A stretch of 5,681 nt of DNA from Methanoregula sp. (GCF_002835825.1 NZ_PIZH01000123.1:1-5681); one strand, 5' to 3'. Shown: positions 1 to 5,681, numbered from the stretch's first letter. Notes: a model not told the origin generated them from the letters alone. Numbers and translations are program-made.

Positions 1-13
1 TTCCTTAACACAA

Positions 14-29
14 ATTCACATGAGTGAAT
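14..29. repeat. 16-bp palindrome upstream of the mtr promoter (possible operator)
   Basis: A perfect 6-bp inverted repeat, ATTCAC and GTGAAT, is separated by the four bases ATGA. It lies about 35 to 60 bases upstream of the candidate TATA elements of the mtr operon. It is followed by a direct repeat of TCCGAT at 33-38 and 45-50, spaced 12 bases apart, close to one helical turn. This arrangement would suit a dimeric transcription factor. No regulator can be named from the sequence, and a 6-bp arm can arise by chance in AT-rich DNA. It is too AT-rich and lacks a T tract, so it does not look like a terminator of an upstream gene. Confidence 0.25.
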
Positions 30-63
30 AATTCCGATACTGTGTCCGATTATTAAAACGGGC

Positions 64-94
64 TTTAAATAACCGGATTTCGCCGAAATAAAAT
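64..94 (+). promoter_or_regulatory. Candidate archaeal promoter of the mtr operon (two TATA-like elements)
   Basis: Two A/T-rich boxes are plausible TBP sites. The first is TTTAAATA at 64-71, without a clear purine-rich BRE before it. The second is CGAAATAAAAT at 84-94, where GAAA resembles the BRE common in methanogen promoters and TAAAAT the TATA box. Archaeal transcription usually starts about 22-27 bases downstream of the box. That predicts starts near 90-97 or 112-120 and a leader of roughly 100-130 bases before mtrE. A third weak box, TTTTAATG at 102-109, cannot be excluded. No other location upstream of the operon looks better. Confidence 0.4.
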
Positions 95-189
95 CGTAAC
101 CTTTTAATGAAGATCTTACCAACTTTACACTAACCACAAAGGGTATGTACTTGTACTCGATGTGCGTGGCATTGCATTTTGAATACTCT

Positions 190-203
190 CGTGCATTCGC
201 ACG
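190..203 (+). other. Small leader hairpin next to the mtrE ribosome binding site
   Basis: CGTGC (190-194) pairs with GCACG (199-203) around an ATTC loop, ending two bases before the GGGAGGAGG ribosome binding site at 206-214. An alternative, mutually exclusive stem could form between TGCGTG (163-168) and CACGCA (200-205). The hairpin might insulate or tune access to the ribosome binding site, but regulation is inference only. Confidence 0.25.
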
Positions 204-218
204 CAGGGAGGAGGCTAA

Positions 219-1118
219 ATGGAACATATTGTATTTGGCATTGGAATTACTGCATTGACAGGAGCTCTTGCCACTGTAGCCGGTGCTGCAGAAGATACTG
301 AATCCAACATCGGGTCCCAGGGTGACCCGAACTCACAGGTTCAGCTCGCACCGCAGATGGGTTTCCTGCACCGCATCTTCAACAAGGCGGTTGCAGGAGA
401 ACCCCCGGCATACGGTCTCTGGTGCTGTCTTGGCGCCGGAATCGCATGGGCATTCATGGCCATGCAGTTCAACGCGGTTCTTGCTATCGTTCTTGGTTCT
501 GTACTTGCAGTCTTTGTACAGGGCGTCTACGCAACCACCGCTTACGTTGGCAGGACCGCAAGTCTTGCCAAGTTCGGGCAGCCGATCTACATGGACATTC
601 TTAAGTCCATGACGACGGTTACCATGGCACATGCCTTTATTGCAATCTTTGCAACCGTGGCAATCTGCCAGCTGATCAACGGTGCACTGGGACACCCGTT
701 CCCGCTGCCACTGCTCGGTCTCGTCTGGGGTATCGCACTCGGTGCAGCAGGGTCTGCAACAGGCAACCCGTACTACGGGAAGGAACGCCAGTACCAGAAC
801 CAGAAGTTCGGTGCAGGTGTGCCGATCTCGGCGTCCGGTAACATCGTCCGCTATGCAGAAGCAGGTGAGAGAAACTCTATCGACAACGGCTGGTTCACCG
901 CAAAGATCGGCGGTTCCGCGTCCGGTATCTGCTTTGGCATGATTGTCTTCCTCGAACTCTGGCGTACCGTTCTCTTTGAGCAGGTAGCAGCCGGGTGGGG
1001 TGCAATCGTCGTCGGTGTCCTGATCATCCTCGTCTTCACGGTCATTGACCGCTACATCGAGGTCTGGGCACGGAAGAACTACGGACCCTACACCGAGGCA
1101 AAGGAGGCATCCTCATGA
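219..1118 (+). CDS. mtrE: Tetrahydromethanopterin S-methyltransferase subunit E (MtrE)
   Basis: MtrE is an integral membrane subunit of the Mtr complex. With MtrC and MtrD it forms the Na+-translocating part that exports Na+ when the methyl group passes from cobamide to coenzyme M. The 299-residue product matches the family's usual length near 295. Hydrophobic segments are visible at about residues 4-23, 65-82, 85-107, 133-153, 162-182, 234-252 and 259-279. Between segments five and six lies the family's conserved polar stretch, TGNPYYGKERQYQNQKFGAG, around residues 181-200. The start at 219 is fixed by a very strong GGGAGGAGG site at 206-214. It is the first gene of the operon, and its TGA overlaps the mtrD ATG by four bases. 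Residue 183 is Asn where, from memory, other MtrE proteins have Asp. The family call is secure. Confidence 0.96.
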   Translation: MEHIVFGIGITALTGALATVAGAAEDTESNIGSQGDPNSQVQLAPQMGFLHRIFNKAVAGEPPAYGLWCCLGAGIAWAFMAMQFNAVLAIVLGSVLAVFVQGVYATTAYVGRTASLAKFGQPIYMDILKSMTTVTMAHAFIAIFATVAICQLINGALGHPFPLPLLGLVWGIALGAAGSATGNPYYGKERQYQNQKFGAGVPISASGNIVRYAEAGERNSIDNGWFTAKIGGSASGICFGMIVFLELWRTVLFEQVAAGWGAIVVGVLIILVFTVIDRYIEVWARKNYGPYTEAKEASS

Positions 1119-1951
1119 GCGCAGTTGCAGCAAAGCCCGCAGCAGGCGGCGCAATGAACCCGACGGCAATGGCAGTCGGTGTCGTCATGCTCATCATCCT
1201 TATGGGGATCTGTTACTTCATCTACCCGGCCGGTATCATTCCGCTCGCTCTTATCGTTGTTGGCGGAGTCCTGATCGGCTTTGGTGTCCACTTCGTCCCG
1301 GTCGGCGGTGCACCCGCTGCAATGGGACAGGCTCCCGGTATTGCGACCGGTGTCGCGATGCTTGCAGCCGGTGGCGGTCTCGCCGGTCTTTTCGGCGGTG
1401 CATGGGCAGCAGCAGCAGGGCAGGACGCTCTCGTTGTTGTCATCACCGGTGGTATTGGCGGCGGCCTGATGATGGCCATCACCTGTATGATGGTGAACTT
1501 TGTCTACGTCTTCGGCATGGGTATCCCGGCAGCATCCGGTAAGGTCGCAAACGACCCTATCACCGGTGACAGCCAGGCAGAATACAAGTCCCAGGGTACC
1601 GAAGGACACGGCCTTCCGTTCGTCTCGTTCGTCGGCGGTGTCATCGGCGGTCTCTTTGCAGGTGCAGGCGGTACGCTCATCTACCTTGAACTTCTCGAAG
1701 TCTACAAGGCAGCGCTCCCCGGTGTCATGCAGATCACCGCAGCACAGGTACTCCCGATTGCCGTTTCCGCAGCTGGTATGTTCGCCGTGGGCATGTTCCT
1801 CGTGAACGCAGTGCTTACCGCGTACAACATCACGGGAACCATCGAAGGACCCCACGACCCGAAGTTCAAGCGCTGGCCCCGGTCAGTCGTTGCATCCGCA
1901 GTTGCATCAGCACTCTGCGGCCTTGTGGCGATCCTGATCGTTGCACTCTGA
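1115..1951 (+). CDS. mtrD: Tetrahydromethanopterin S-methyltransferase subunit D (MtrD)
   Basis: MtrD is the second large integral membrane subunit of Mtr, part of the C-D-E Na+-translocating core. The 278-residue protein is rich in Gly, Ala and Val. It has hydrophobic segments near residues 20-38, 40-60, 75-100, 105-135, 170-190, 207-236 and 256-278. The recognisable family motif is the polar stretch at about 135-168, including GMGIPAASGKVANDPITGDS and EYKSQGTEGHG. A second motif, IEGPHDPKFKRW, lies near 243-254. The ATG overlaps the mtrE stop as ATGA and is preceded by AAGGAGG at 1101-1107, seven bases away. This supports 1115 rather than the internal ATG at 1154, which has no comparable site. 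The resulting soluble N-terminal extension of about 15 residues makes it somewhat longer than the 230-250 residues I recall for other MtrD proteins. Confidence 0.95.
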   Translation: MSAVAAKPAAGGAMNPTAMAVGVVMLIILMGICYFIYPAGIIPLALIVVGGVLIGFGVHFVPVGGAPAAMGQAPGIATGVAMLAAGGGLAGLFGGAWAAAAGQDALVVVITGGIGGGLMMAITCMMVNFVYVFGMGIPAASGKVANDPITGDSQAEYKSQGTEGHGLPFVSFVGGVIGGLFAGAGGTLIYLELLEVYKAALPGVMQITAAQVLPIAVSAAGMFAVGMFLVNAVLTAYNITGTIEGPHDPKFKRWPRSVVASAVASALCGLVAILIVAL

Positions 1952-1955
1952 GGTG
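1950..1955 (+). promoter_or_regulatory. Ribosome binding site that fixes the mtrC start
   Basis: GAGGTG overlaps the mtrD TGA stop (1949-1951) and sits six bases before the ATG at 1962. It decides against the in-frame TTG at 1941, which lies inside mtrD and would add seven residues. The overlap also suggests that ribosomes ending mtrD re-initiate at mtrC. Confidence 0.75.
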
Positions 1956-1961
1956 TTGAAG

Positions 1962-2810
1962 ATGACAGTAAAAGTTGAAGTAATTGAAGGCGGCATCCCG
2001 CACACGAAGATCATGATTGCGGGCATTGTCAGCACACTCGTCTGTCTCTACCTGACCTACCTCAATGTGCTCACCTCCACCGAGATGTTCTCATTCTTCG
2101 GCGGCCTTGCGGTGATCGCGGCATTGATCTGGGGAAGCCACACCATCAAGGTACTGTGCAGTTACGGTATCGGTACCGGTGTTCCCTCGGCAGGTATGAT
2201 CGCATTCGGCTCAGGAGTTATCGCCATGCTGCTTGCAACCAAGTTCGGCATCATGGCGCCGATCGTTGCAGCAGTCCTTGCAGCAGTCATCGGGTTTATC
2301 CTCGGGTATGTTTCCAACAACATCCTGAACATGAAGATCCCGGCCATGGTCCAGTCACTGACCGAGATGGCAGTTGTCGGTGCACTCTCCCTCATGGGCT
2401 TTGCAGCACTGATGACCGGCAGGTTCACCTTTGACGCCCTGACCACCGGACATGTCACTGTCCTTGGTATGTCACTCATGACACACCAGCAGTCATTCAT
2501 CGGCGGATGTCTCATCGCAGTCGCATTCCTGCTCGGTGCAATCGCCATCCAGCACCCGTTCAACGCGTGCCTTGGCCCCGGCTGGCAGCAGGACCGCATG
2601 CTCATGCTTACCGCAGAGTGCGGATTCCTCTCCATGATCGTAGCAGCCGTCATGTCCTTTGCGTTAATCAGCACGGGATCGGCAATCATCTCACTGATCA
2701 TTGCAATTATCGGCTGGGTCTATACCTACAAGGAATACATGGTGCTCTCGAAGCGCGATGCAGCAGCATGGCTCGATGCAAAACCGATTCCCGACGTGGA
2801 GGGACACTAA
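1962..2810 (+). CDS. mtrC: Tetrahydromethanopterin S-methyltransferase subunit C (MtrC)
   Basis: MtrC is the third integral membrane subunit of the Na+-translocating core of Mtr, encoded between D and B as in other methanogens. The 282-residue product starts with a short cytoplasmic segment (residues 1-15). Hydrophobic segments follow at about 17-37, 43-58, 70-93, 97-117, 136-152, 177-196, 217-236 and 238-257, then a charged tail from 262. Family-like features include the loop SNNILNMKIPAMVQSLTEM near 118-136 and the segment HPFNACLGPGWQQDRMLMLT near 198-217. The start at 1962 is set by GAGGTG at 1950-1955. The TAA stop is one base from the mtrB ATG. Polytopic character, motifs and position make the call secure. 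Confidence 0.94.
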   Translation: MTVKVEVIEGGIPHTKIMIAGIVSTLVCLYLTYLNVLTSTEMFSFFGGLAVIAALIWGSHTIKVLCSYGIGTGVPSAGMIAFGSGVIAMLLATKFGIMAPIVAAVLAAVIGFILGYVSNNILNMKIPAMVQSLTEMAVVGALSLMGFAALMTGRFTFDALTTGHVTVLGMSLMTHQQSFIGGCLIAVAFLLGAIAIQHPFNACLGPGWQQDRMLMLTAECGFLSMIVAAVMSFALISTGSAIISLIIAIIGWVYTYKEYMVLSKRDAAAWLDAKPIPDVEGH

Positions 2811-2811
2811 C

Positions 2812-3105
2812 ATGGGATACATTCAGGTACTCCCCGAATTCGGCCTCGTTGCCGATCCCGTTGTTGGTATCGTAACAACCGCGGGTGAATCACTCTCACC
2901 GGTTATCGAGAAAGTTGCAGTCCTTGAAGCTACCACTGACGACCTCGTCAACATGCTCTCGGGAGAAGGCAACATGCTCGCGTCGTTCCCCAACAGGGAG
3001 AGCGGCCTTGCAATCGGCGGTACTATCACTTCGTACTGGTACGGTCTTGCTGTCGGATTACTCATTGCCGGAATCATCGCATTCCAGATGATCAAGGGGG
3101 TCTAA
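2812..3105 (+). CDS. mtrB: Tetrahydromethanopterin S-methyltransferase subunit B (MtrB)
   Basis: MtrB is a small subunit of Mtr with one membrane helix and a cytoplasmic N-terminal part; it is structural and has no known catalytic residues. The 97-residue product has a soluble region (1-70) with segments typical of the family, such as [10 protein letters not shown] near 13-22 and [10 protein letters not shown] near 26-35. A single C-terminal hydrophobic helix spans about 73-94. Length and architecture match MtrB proteins of roughly 100 residues. GGAGGG at 2798-2803, inside the end of mtrC, lies eight bases before the ATG. Longer readings from upstream starts in the same frame would run deep into mtrC and have no matching site. 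The sequence CTAACATGG occurs at both ends of this gene (2807-2815 and 3102-3110), so mtrB and the next gene start in the same tight stop-start arrangement. Confidence 0.93.
   Translation: MGYIQVLPEFGLVADPVVGIVTTAGESLSPVIEKVAVLEATTDDLVNMLSGEGNMLASFPNRESGLAIGGTITSYWYGLAVGLLIAGIIAFQMIKGV
3096..3100 (+). promoter_or_regulatory. Atypical ribosome binding site of the mtrA-mtrG fusion gene
   Basis: GGGGG, in the context AAGGGGGTC, lies six bases before the ATG at 3107 and inside the end of mtrB. It replaces the GGAGG seen before every other gene of the operon and pairs less well with the 16S rRNA tail. Translation here may therefore depend more on coupling to mtrB. Confidence 0.5.
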
Positions 3106-3106
3106 C

Positions 3107-3844
3107 ATGGCAGACAAGAAAGCAGCAGCAAGCGGCTGGCCGCTCATCAAGGGTGACTTCCACTCCGGTGACGTAAACAGCCCCGTTGCAGTCATCACCA
3201 TGGGTTCTCACCTCGACGAACAGGGCATCTGCGATGCCGGCGCGGCACTCTGCGGGTCCTGTAAGACCGAGAACCTCGGCCTCGAAAAGGTCATCGCCAA
3301 CGTTATCGCGAACCCCAACATCAGGTTCGCTCTCCTCGTTGGTACGGAAGTGAAAGGACACCTCTCCGCACAGACCCTCGTCGCCCTCCACAAGAACGGC
3401 GTCAAGGACGGAAGAGTCGTCGGTGCTGAAGGCGCTATCCCCTTCATCGAGAACTTAAACGACGCCAACATCAAGCGGTTCCAGGAACAGGTTGAGATCG
3501 TCAACATCATGGAAACCGAAGATGTCGGTGCCATCAAGGCGAAAATCAACGAACTCAAGGCTAAAGACCCGGGTGCGTTCGCCGCTGATGCCATGGTCGT
3601 TGAAGTCAAGGAAGCTGCAGGCGGACAGGAAGTAGGCGCAGCCAGTGCAAACCCCCAGTTCCTCGAGATCGAGAAGAGGCTCGACAAGATCGAGAAGAAA
3701 CTCGAGTTCGTAGATTCGGAAGTTGCACAGCGTGTTGGACGAAAGATTGGACGGGATATCGGTATACTGTACGGCCTGATGGCAGGCGTTATGGTATTTA
3801 TCATGCTGTTGTTCCTGTTCCAGAAATTAATGGCTATGGTATAA
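3107..3844 (+). CDS. mtrA: MtrA-MtrG fusion: corrinoid-binding subunit A joined to subunit G of Mtr
   Basis: MtrA carries the cobamide that accepts the methyl group from MtrH and passes it to coenzyme M. Residues 1 to about 170 are a clear MtrA domain, with GWPLIKGD near the N-terminus, CKTENLG at 52-58 and NPNIRF at 69-74. The lower cobalt ligand is His85 in EVKGHLSAQ, equivalent to His84 of the Methanothermobacter protein. After a Gly/Ala-rich linker (about 171-183), MtrA would normally continue to its own membrane helix. Instead, residues 184-245 read as MtrG: a charged coiled-coil-like stretch ([16 protein letters not shown]), then [17 protein letters not shown], then one membrane helix at about 220-240. 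No in-frame ATG, GTG or TTG lies in the linker, and no ribosome binding site could start a separate MtrG. The protein is therefore a true A-G fusion of 245 residues. Codon use becomes less biased in the MtrG part. The next gene is mtrH, and no mtrF is present. Confidence 0.93.
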   Translation: MADKKAAASGWPLIKGDFHSGDVNSPVAVITMGSHLDEQGICDAGAALCGSCKTENLGLEKVIANVIANPNIRFALLVGTEVKGHLSAQTLVALHKNGVKDGRVVGAEGAIPFIENLNDANIKRFQEQVEIVNIMETEDVGAIKAKINELKAKDPGAFAADAMVVEVKEAAGGQEVGAASANPQFLEIEKRLDKIEKKLEFVDSEVAQRVGRKIGRDIGILYGLMAGVMVFIMLLFLFQKLMAMV

Positions 3845-3861
3845 TGGAGGTGTAATAGAAC

Positions 3862-4899
3862 ATGTTCAGATTTGAAAAAGAACAGAGTGTCTGGGACTTC
3901 AACGGCACCATGATTGGTGGCCAGCCCGGCGAGTACCCGACCGTACTGGGTGCTTCTATCTTCTACAACAAGCACGAGTGCGTGCTTGACGACCACACTG
4001 GAAAGATCGACAAGGCAAAGGCAGAGGCTCTCTGGAACCGCTGCCAGGTCCTCTCCGATGCAACCGGCATCCCGCACTTCATCCAGATCATCGCGGAATA
4101 CGGAGCTGCATTCGAGAGCTACTTCAGCTGGTTCGACTCGATCGACAACAAGACCGCGTTCCTGATGGACTCTTCGGCACCGGCAGCCCTTGCACACGCC
4201 TGCAAGTATGTCACCGAAGTAGGTCTCGCAAAGCGTGCGATCTACAACTCGATCAACGGGTCAATCCCCCAGGAAAACATCGACGCCATCAAGAACAGCG
4301 ACGTCGACGCAGCTATCGTCCTCGCCTTCAACCCCGGTGACCCATCCGTTGCCGGCCGTGAGAAGGTACTCGTAGAGGGCGGCGTTGCAGGCCAGACCAA
4401 GGGTATGCTCGATATTGCCAAGGAATGCGGTATCACCCGCCCGATCCTCGACACTGCAGCAACCCCGCTCGGCCTCGGCAGCGGCGGTTCCTACCGTGAG
4501 ATCCTTGCCTGCAAGGCAATCCACGGCTACCCGACCGGTGGCGCATACCACAACATGACCGTCTCCTGGACCTGGCTCAAGCGCTGGAAGGGAACCTCCA
4601 AGACCCCCTCCGTGCTCGCTGAGGGCTACAAGGGCAAGGACGTCCTGCTCCAGCAGATGTCCCACCACTACCTCGGTGGAATGGAGGGCATCAAGCAGGC
4701 TGCATGGTCCGCACCCGATATCGGCTGCAACATGATTGCCTCCACCCTCGGTGCAGACCTTATCATGTACGGACCCATCGAGAACGTCGAAGCAATGATC
4801 ACCGCACAGGCCTACACGGACATCACCGTCCTTGAGGCAACCCGCCAGCTCGGGATCGAGTGCAAGGCGCCAAGCCACCCAATCTTCAAACTTATCTAA
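3862..4899 (+). CDS. mtrH: Tetrahydromethanopterin S-methyltransferase subunit H (MtrH)
   Basis: MtrH is the soluble, peripheral methyltransferase of Mtr; it moves the methyl group from N5-methyl-tetrahydromethanopterin to the cobamide on MtrA. The family N-terminus is clear: MFRFEKEQ, then IGGQPGEYPTVLG at 18-30. Further family motifs are GLAKRAIYNSIN (121-132), FNPGDPSV (156-163), ILDTAATPLG (195-204), GYPTGGAYHN (222-231), APDIGCN (284-290), GADLIMYGPIEN (297-308) and SHPIFKL near the end. No membrane segment is seen, as expected. GGAGGTG at 3846-3852, nine bases before the ATG, is the strongest site in the operon after that of mtrE. At 345 residues it is longer than the 310-320 I recall for the family. 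The excess appears to lie between WLKRW (238-242) and DIG (286-288). It is the last gene of the operon and is followed directly by a T tract. Confidence 0.96.
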   Translation: MFRFEKEQSVWDFNGTMIGGQPGEYPTVLGASIFYNKHECVLDDHTGKIDKAKAEALWNRCQVLSDATGIPHFIQIIAEYGAAFESYFSWFDSIDNKTAFLMDSSAPAALAHACKYVTEVGLAKRAIYNSINGSIPQENIDAIKNSDVDAAIVLAFNPGDPSVAGREKVLVEGGVAGQTKGMLDIAKECGITRPILDTAATPLGLGSGGSYREILACKAIHGYPTGGAYHNMTVSWTWLKRWKGTSKTPSVLAEGYKGKDVLLQQMSHHYLGGMEGIKQAAWSAPDIGCNMIASTLGADLIMYGPIENVEAMITAQAYTDITVLEATRQLGIECKAPSHPIFKLI

Positions 4900-4900
4900 A

Positions 4901-4918
4901 TCTTTTTTTCTGGTTTTT
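4901..4918 (+). terminator. T-rich terminator of the mtr operon
   Basis: TCTTTTTTTCTGGTTTTT begins immediately after the mtrH stop codon and contains runs of seven (4903-4909) and five (4914-4918) T residues. Archaeal RNA polymerase terminates at such tracts without needing a hairpin. A short stem, CCGGC (4921-4925) with GCCGG (4933-4937), follows just downstream and may add to the stop or shield the 3' end. Confidence 0.7.
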
Positions 4919-4987
4919 AACCGGCCGCGATTGCCGGATCCGTACTGCTGCCGGAAGAACGTTATCATGCACCTGGATGAAACATTC

Positions 4988-4993
4988 AAAAAA
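4988..4993 (-). terminator. T tract downstream of the convergent TPR gene
   Basis: On the minus strand this reads CTCTCTTTTTTGAATG, with six T residues beginning 17 bases after the TAG stop of the TPR gene. It is a plausible archaeal terminator. The two convergent transcription units would then end about 70 bases apart, and the rest of the 111-base spacer holds no gene that I can support. Confidence 0.5.
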
Positions 4994-5010
4994 GAGAGAT
5001 GGGGTTTGTC

Positions 5011-5679
5011 CTATTTTTGCGCATGGTTCATCTCAGCAGAGGCAGAGCCTCGGGGAAAGTTGACGATCCTCATGCTCTCGTCGGCTTCCTTTGACCGCCC
5101 GAGGTTCCGCAGCGCAAGTGCCTTGTTATACCACACGAACGAATTGATGGGATTGAGATCGATGGCCTTGTCAAAGAAGATGAGCGCCTCCGCGTTCTTC
5201 CCGAGCTCCCGCAGGGCGATTGCCTTTGCCGTCATAGCCCTGATGTTCTTCGGGCTCCACTCGAGGATCTCGTCAAAGCAGGCTATCGCCTCCTCGTGCC
5301 GGCCCAGCTCGTTGAGGCAATACCCTTTGTTTGCCAGCGCAAAGGTATACTCCGGGTCGATGGCCAGCGCCCGGTCAAGGCAGACCAGCGCCTCCTCGTA
5401 GCGGCGGATCTTGCGCAGGGTATATCCCTTCTCGAACCATGCCGTGATGAGGTTGGGGTTGGTTGTTACGGCCTTGTCATACCAGGCTATCGCTTCCTCG
5501 TGCCGGCCAAGGTAGTAGTAACTCTTGCCAGTGTTCTCAAGTGCGGTTGTGTTGTTTGCGTTCGCCTCCAGAACCTTGCTGTAAAGAGCGATCGCGTCGT
5601 CATACCGCCCCACCTTCATCTGGTGATGCGCATTTTCCAGAAGTGCAGGCACGTCCATACCAATCATACTATCATACAC
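5011..5679 (-). CDS. Tetratricopeptide repeat (TPR) protein, 5' end unresolved at window edge
   Basis: The product consists almost entirely of tandem 34-residue TPR units, a fold that mediates protein-protein contacts; its partner cannot be told. Counting from the GTG at 5679, repeats fall at about residues 11-43, 44-77, 78-111, 112-145 and 146-179, with a sixth, shortened unit at 180-206 and a short polar tail. Typical TPR positions are visible, for example LGRHEEAIAWYDKA, LGRHEEAIACFDE and GKNAEALIFFDKAIDLNP. No signal peptide or membrane segment is seen, so it is probably cytoplasmic. Possible starts are GTG 5679, ATG 5667 and ATG 5658. None has a visible ribosome binding site, and the frame stays open to the window edge, so the true start may lie outside. 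It converges with the mtr operon, and nothing in the sequence links it to Mtr. Such TPR proteins are abundant in Methanomicrobiales. Confidence 0.85.
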   Translation of the reverse strand: MYDSMIGMDVPALLENAHHQMKVGRYDDAIALYSKVLEANANNTTALENTGKSYYYLGRHEEAIAWYDKAVTTNPNLITAWFEKGYTLRKIRRYEEALVCLDRALAIDPEYTFALANKGYCLNELGRHEEAIACFDEILEWSPKNIRAMTAKAIALRELGKNAEALIFFDKAIDLNPINSFVWYNKALALRNLGRSKEADESMRIVNFPRGSASAEMNHAQK

Positions 5680-5681
5680 AC

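Noticed and set aside
14..29. Resemblance of the upstream palindrome to the TTC...GAA boxes of the methanogen redox regulator MsvR
   Set aside because: The inner bases and spacing do not fit the consensus I remember, so I do not assign it to MsvR.
145..258. A 37-codon open frame beginning ATG TAC TTG in the leader and overlapping the mtrE start out of frame
   Set aside because: The purine-rich GGG sits only one base before its ATG, too close to act as a ribosome binding site. The predicted peptide has no recognisable features, and the strong mtrE site lies inside it.
1088..1855. 255-residue minus-strand open frame opposite mtrD, rich in Cys and His
   Set aside because: The composition follows from the reverse complement of Gly/Ala/Val codons of mtrD; there are no organised metal-binding motifs.
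3844..3855. Three-codon frame (ATG GAG GTG TAA) overlapping the fusion gene's stop, where mtrF and mtrG would normally be
   Set aside because: It is simply the mtrH ribosome binding site read as codons; nothing suggests a remnant gene.
3208..4197. Long 329-residue open frame on the minus strand across mtrA-mtrG and mtrH
   Set aside because: It is the antisense shadow of strongly codon-biased genes, with no ribosome binding site, family resemblance or place in the operon.
4832..5401. 189-residue plus-strand open frame from the end of mtrH across the TPR gene
   Set aside because: It crosses the mtrH stop region and terminator and runs antisense to a clear TPR repeat protein; the sequence is low-complexity Ser/Arg.
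1..5681. CRISPR arrays, tRNA or rRNA genes, insertion sequences
   Set aside because: No spaced direct repeats of CRISPR type, no recognisable structural RNA, and no transposase or terminal inverted repeats were seen.

Overview
The window is archaeal: almost all of it is the operon for the Na+-translocating N5-methyl-tetrahydromethanopterin (or tetrahydrosarcinapterin):coenzyme M methyltransferase, Mtr, which catalyses the penultimate step of methanogenesis. The identification rests on recognisable subunit sequences in the usual order E-D-C-B-A-...-H, all on the + strand. The fairly GC-rich coding sequence, strong GGAGG-type ribosome binding sites, T-rich archaeal-style 3' end and subunit architecture suggest a member of Methanomicrobiales, possibly near Methanoregula. 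The genus is inference, not read directly from the sequence.

Layout: positions 1-218 hold a promoter and leader with two candidate TATA elements, a 16-bp palindrome upstream of them, and a small hairpin just before the first ribosome binding site. Then follow mtrE (219-1118), mtrD (1115-1951), mtrC (1962-2810), mtrB (2812-3105), a fused mtrA-mtrG gene (3107-3844) and mtrH (3862-4899). Neighbouring genes overlap by 4 bases or are separated by 1-17 bases, so this is one transcription unit with likely translational coupling. A T-rich tract at 4901-4918 probably ends it. A convergent gene on the - strand (5011-5679, reaching the window edge) encodes a protein made almost entirely of tetratricopeptide repeats. 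A 6-T tract on the - strand at 4988-4993 probably terminates that gene.

How the genes work together: MtrH transfers the methyl group from methyl-tetrahydromethanopterin to the cobamide carried by MtrA. MtrA then donates it to coenzyme M, and the membrane subunits C, D and E couple this exergonic transfer to Na+ export. The small single-helix subunits (B, G and usually F) hold the complex together at the membrane.

The main departures from the textbook eight-gene operon (mtrEDCBAFGH) are that the soluble MtrA domain is joined in frame to an essentially complete MtrG, replacing MtrA's own C-terminal membrane helix; that no mtrF is present; and that MtrH appears to carry about 30 extra residues. 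No wholly new system is evident. The interest lies in this remodelled form of a core energy-conserving complex.
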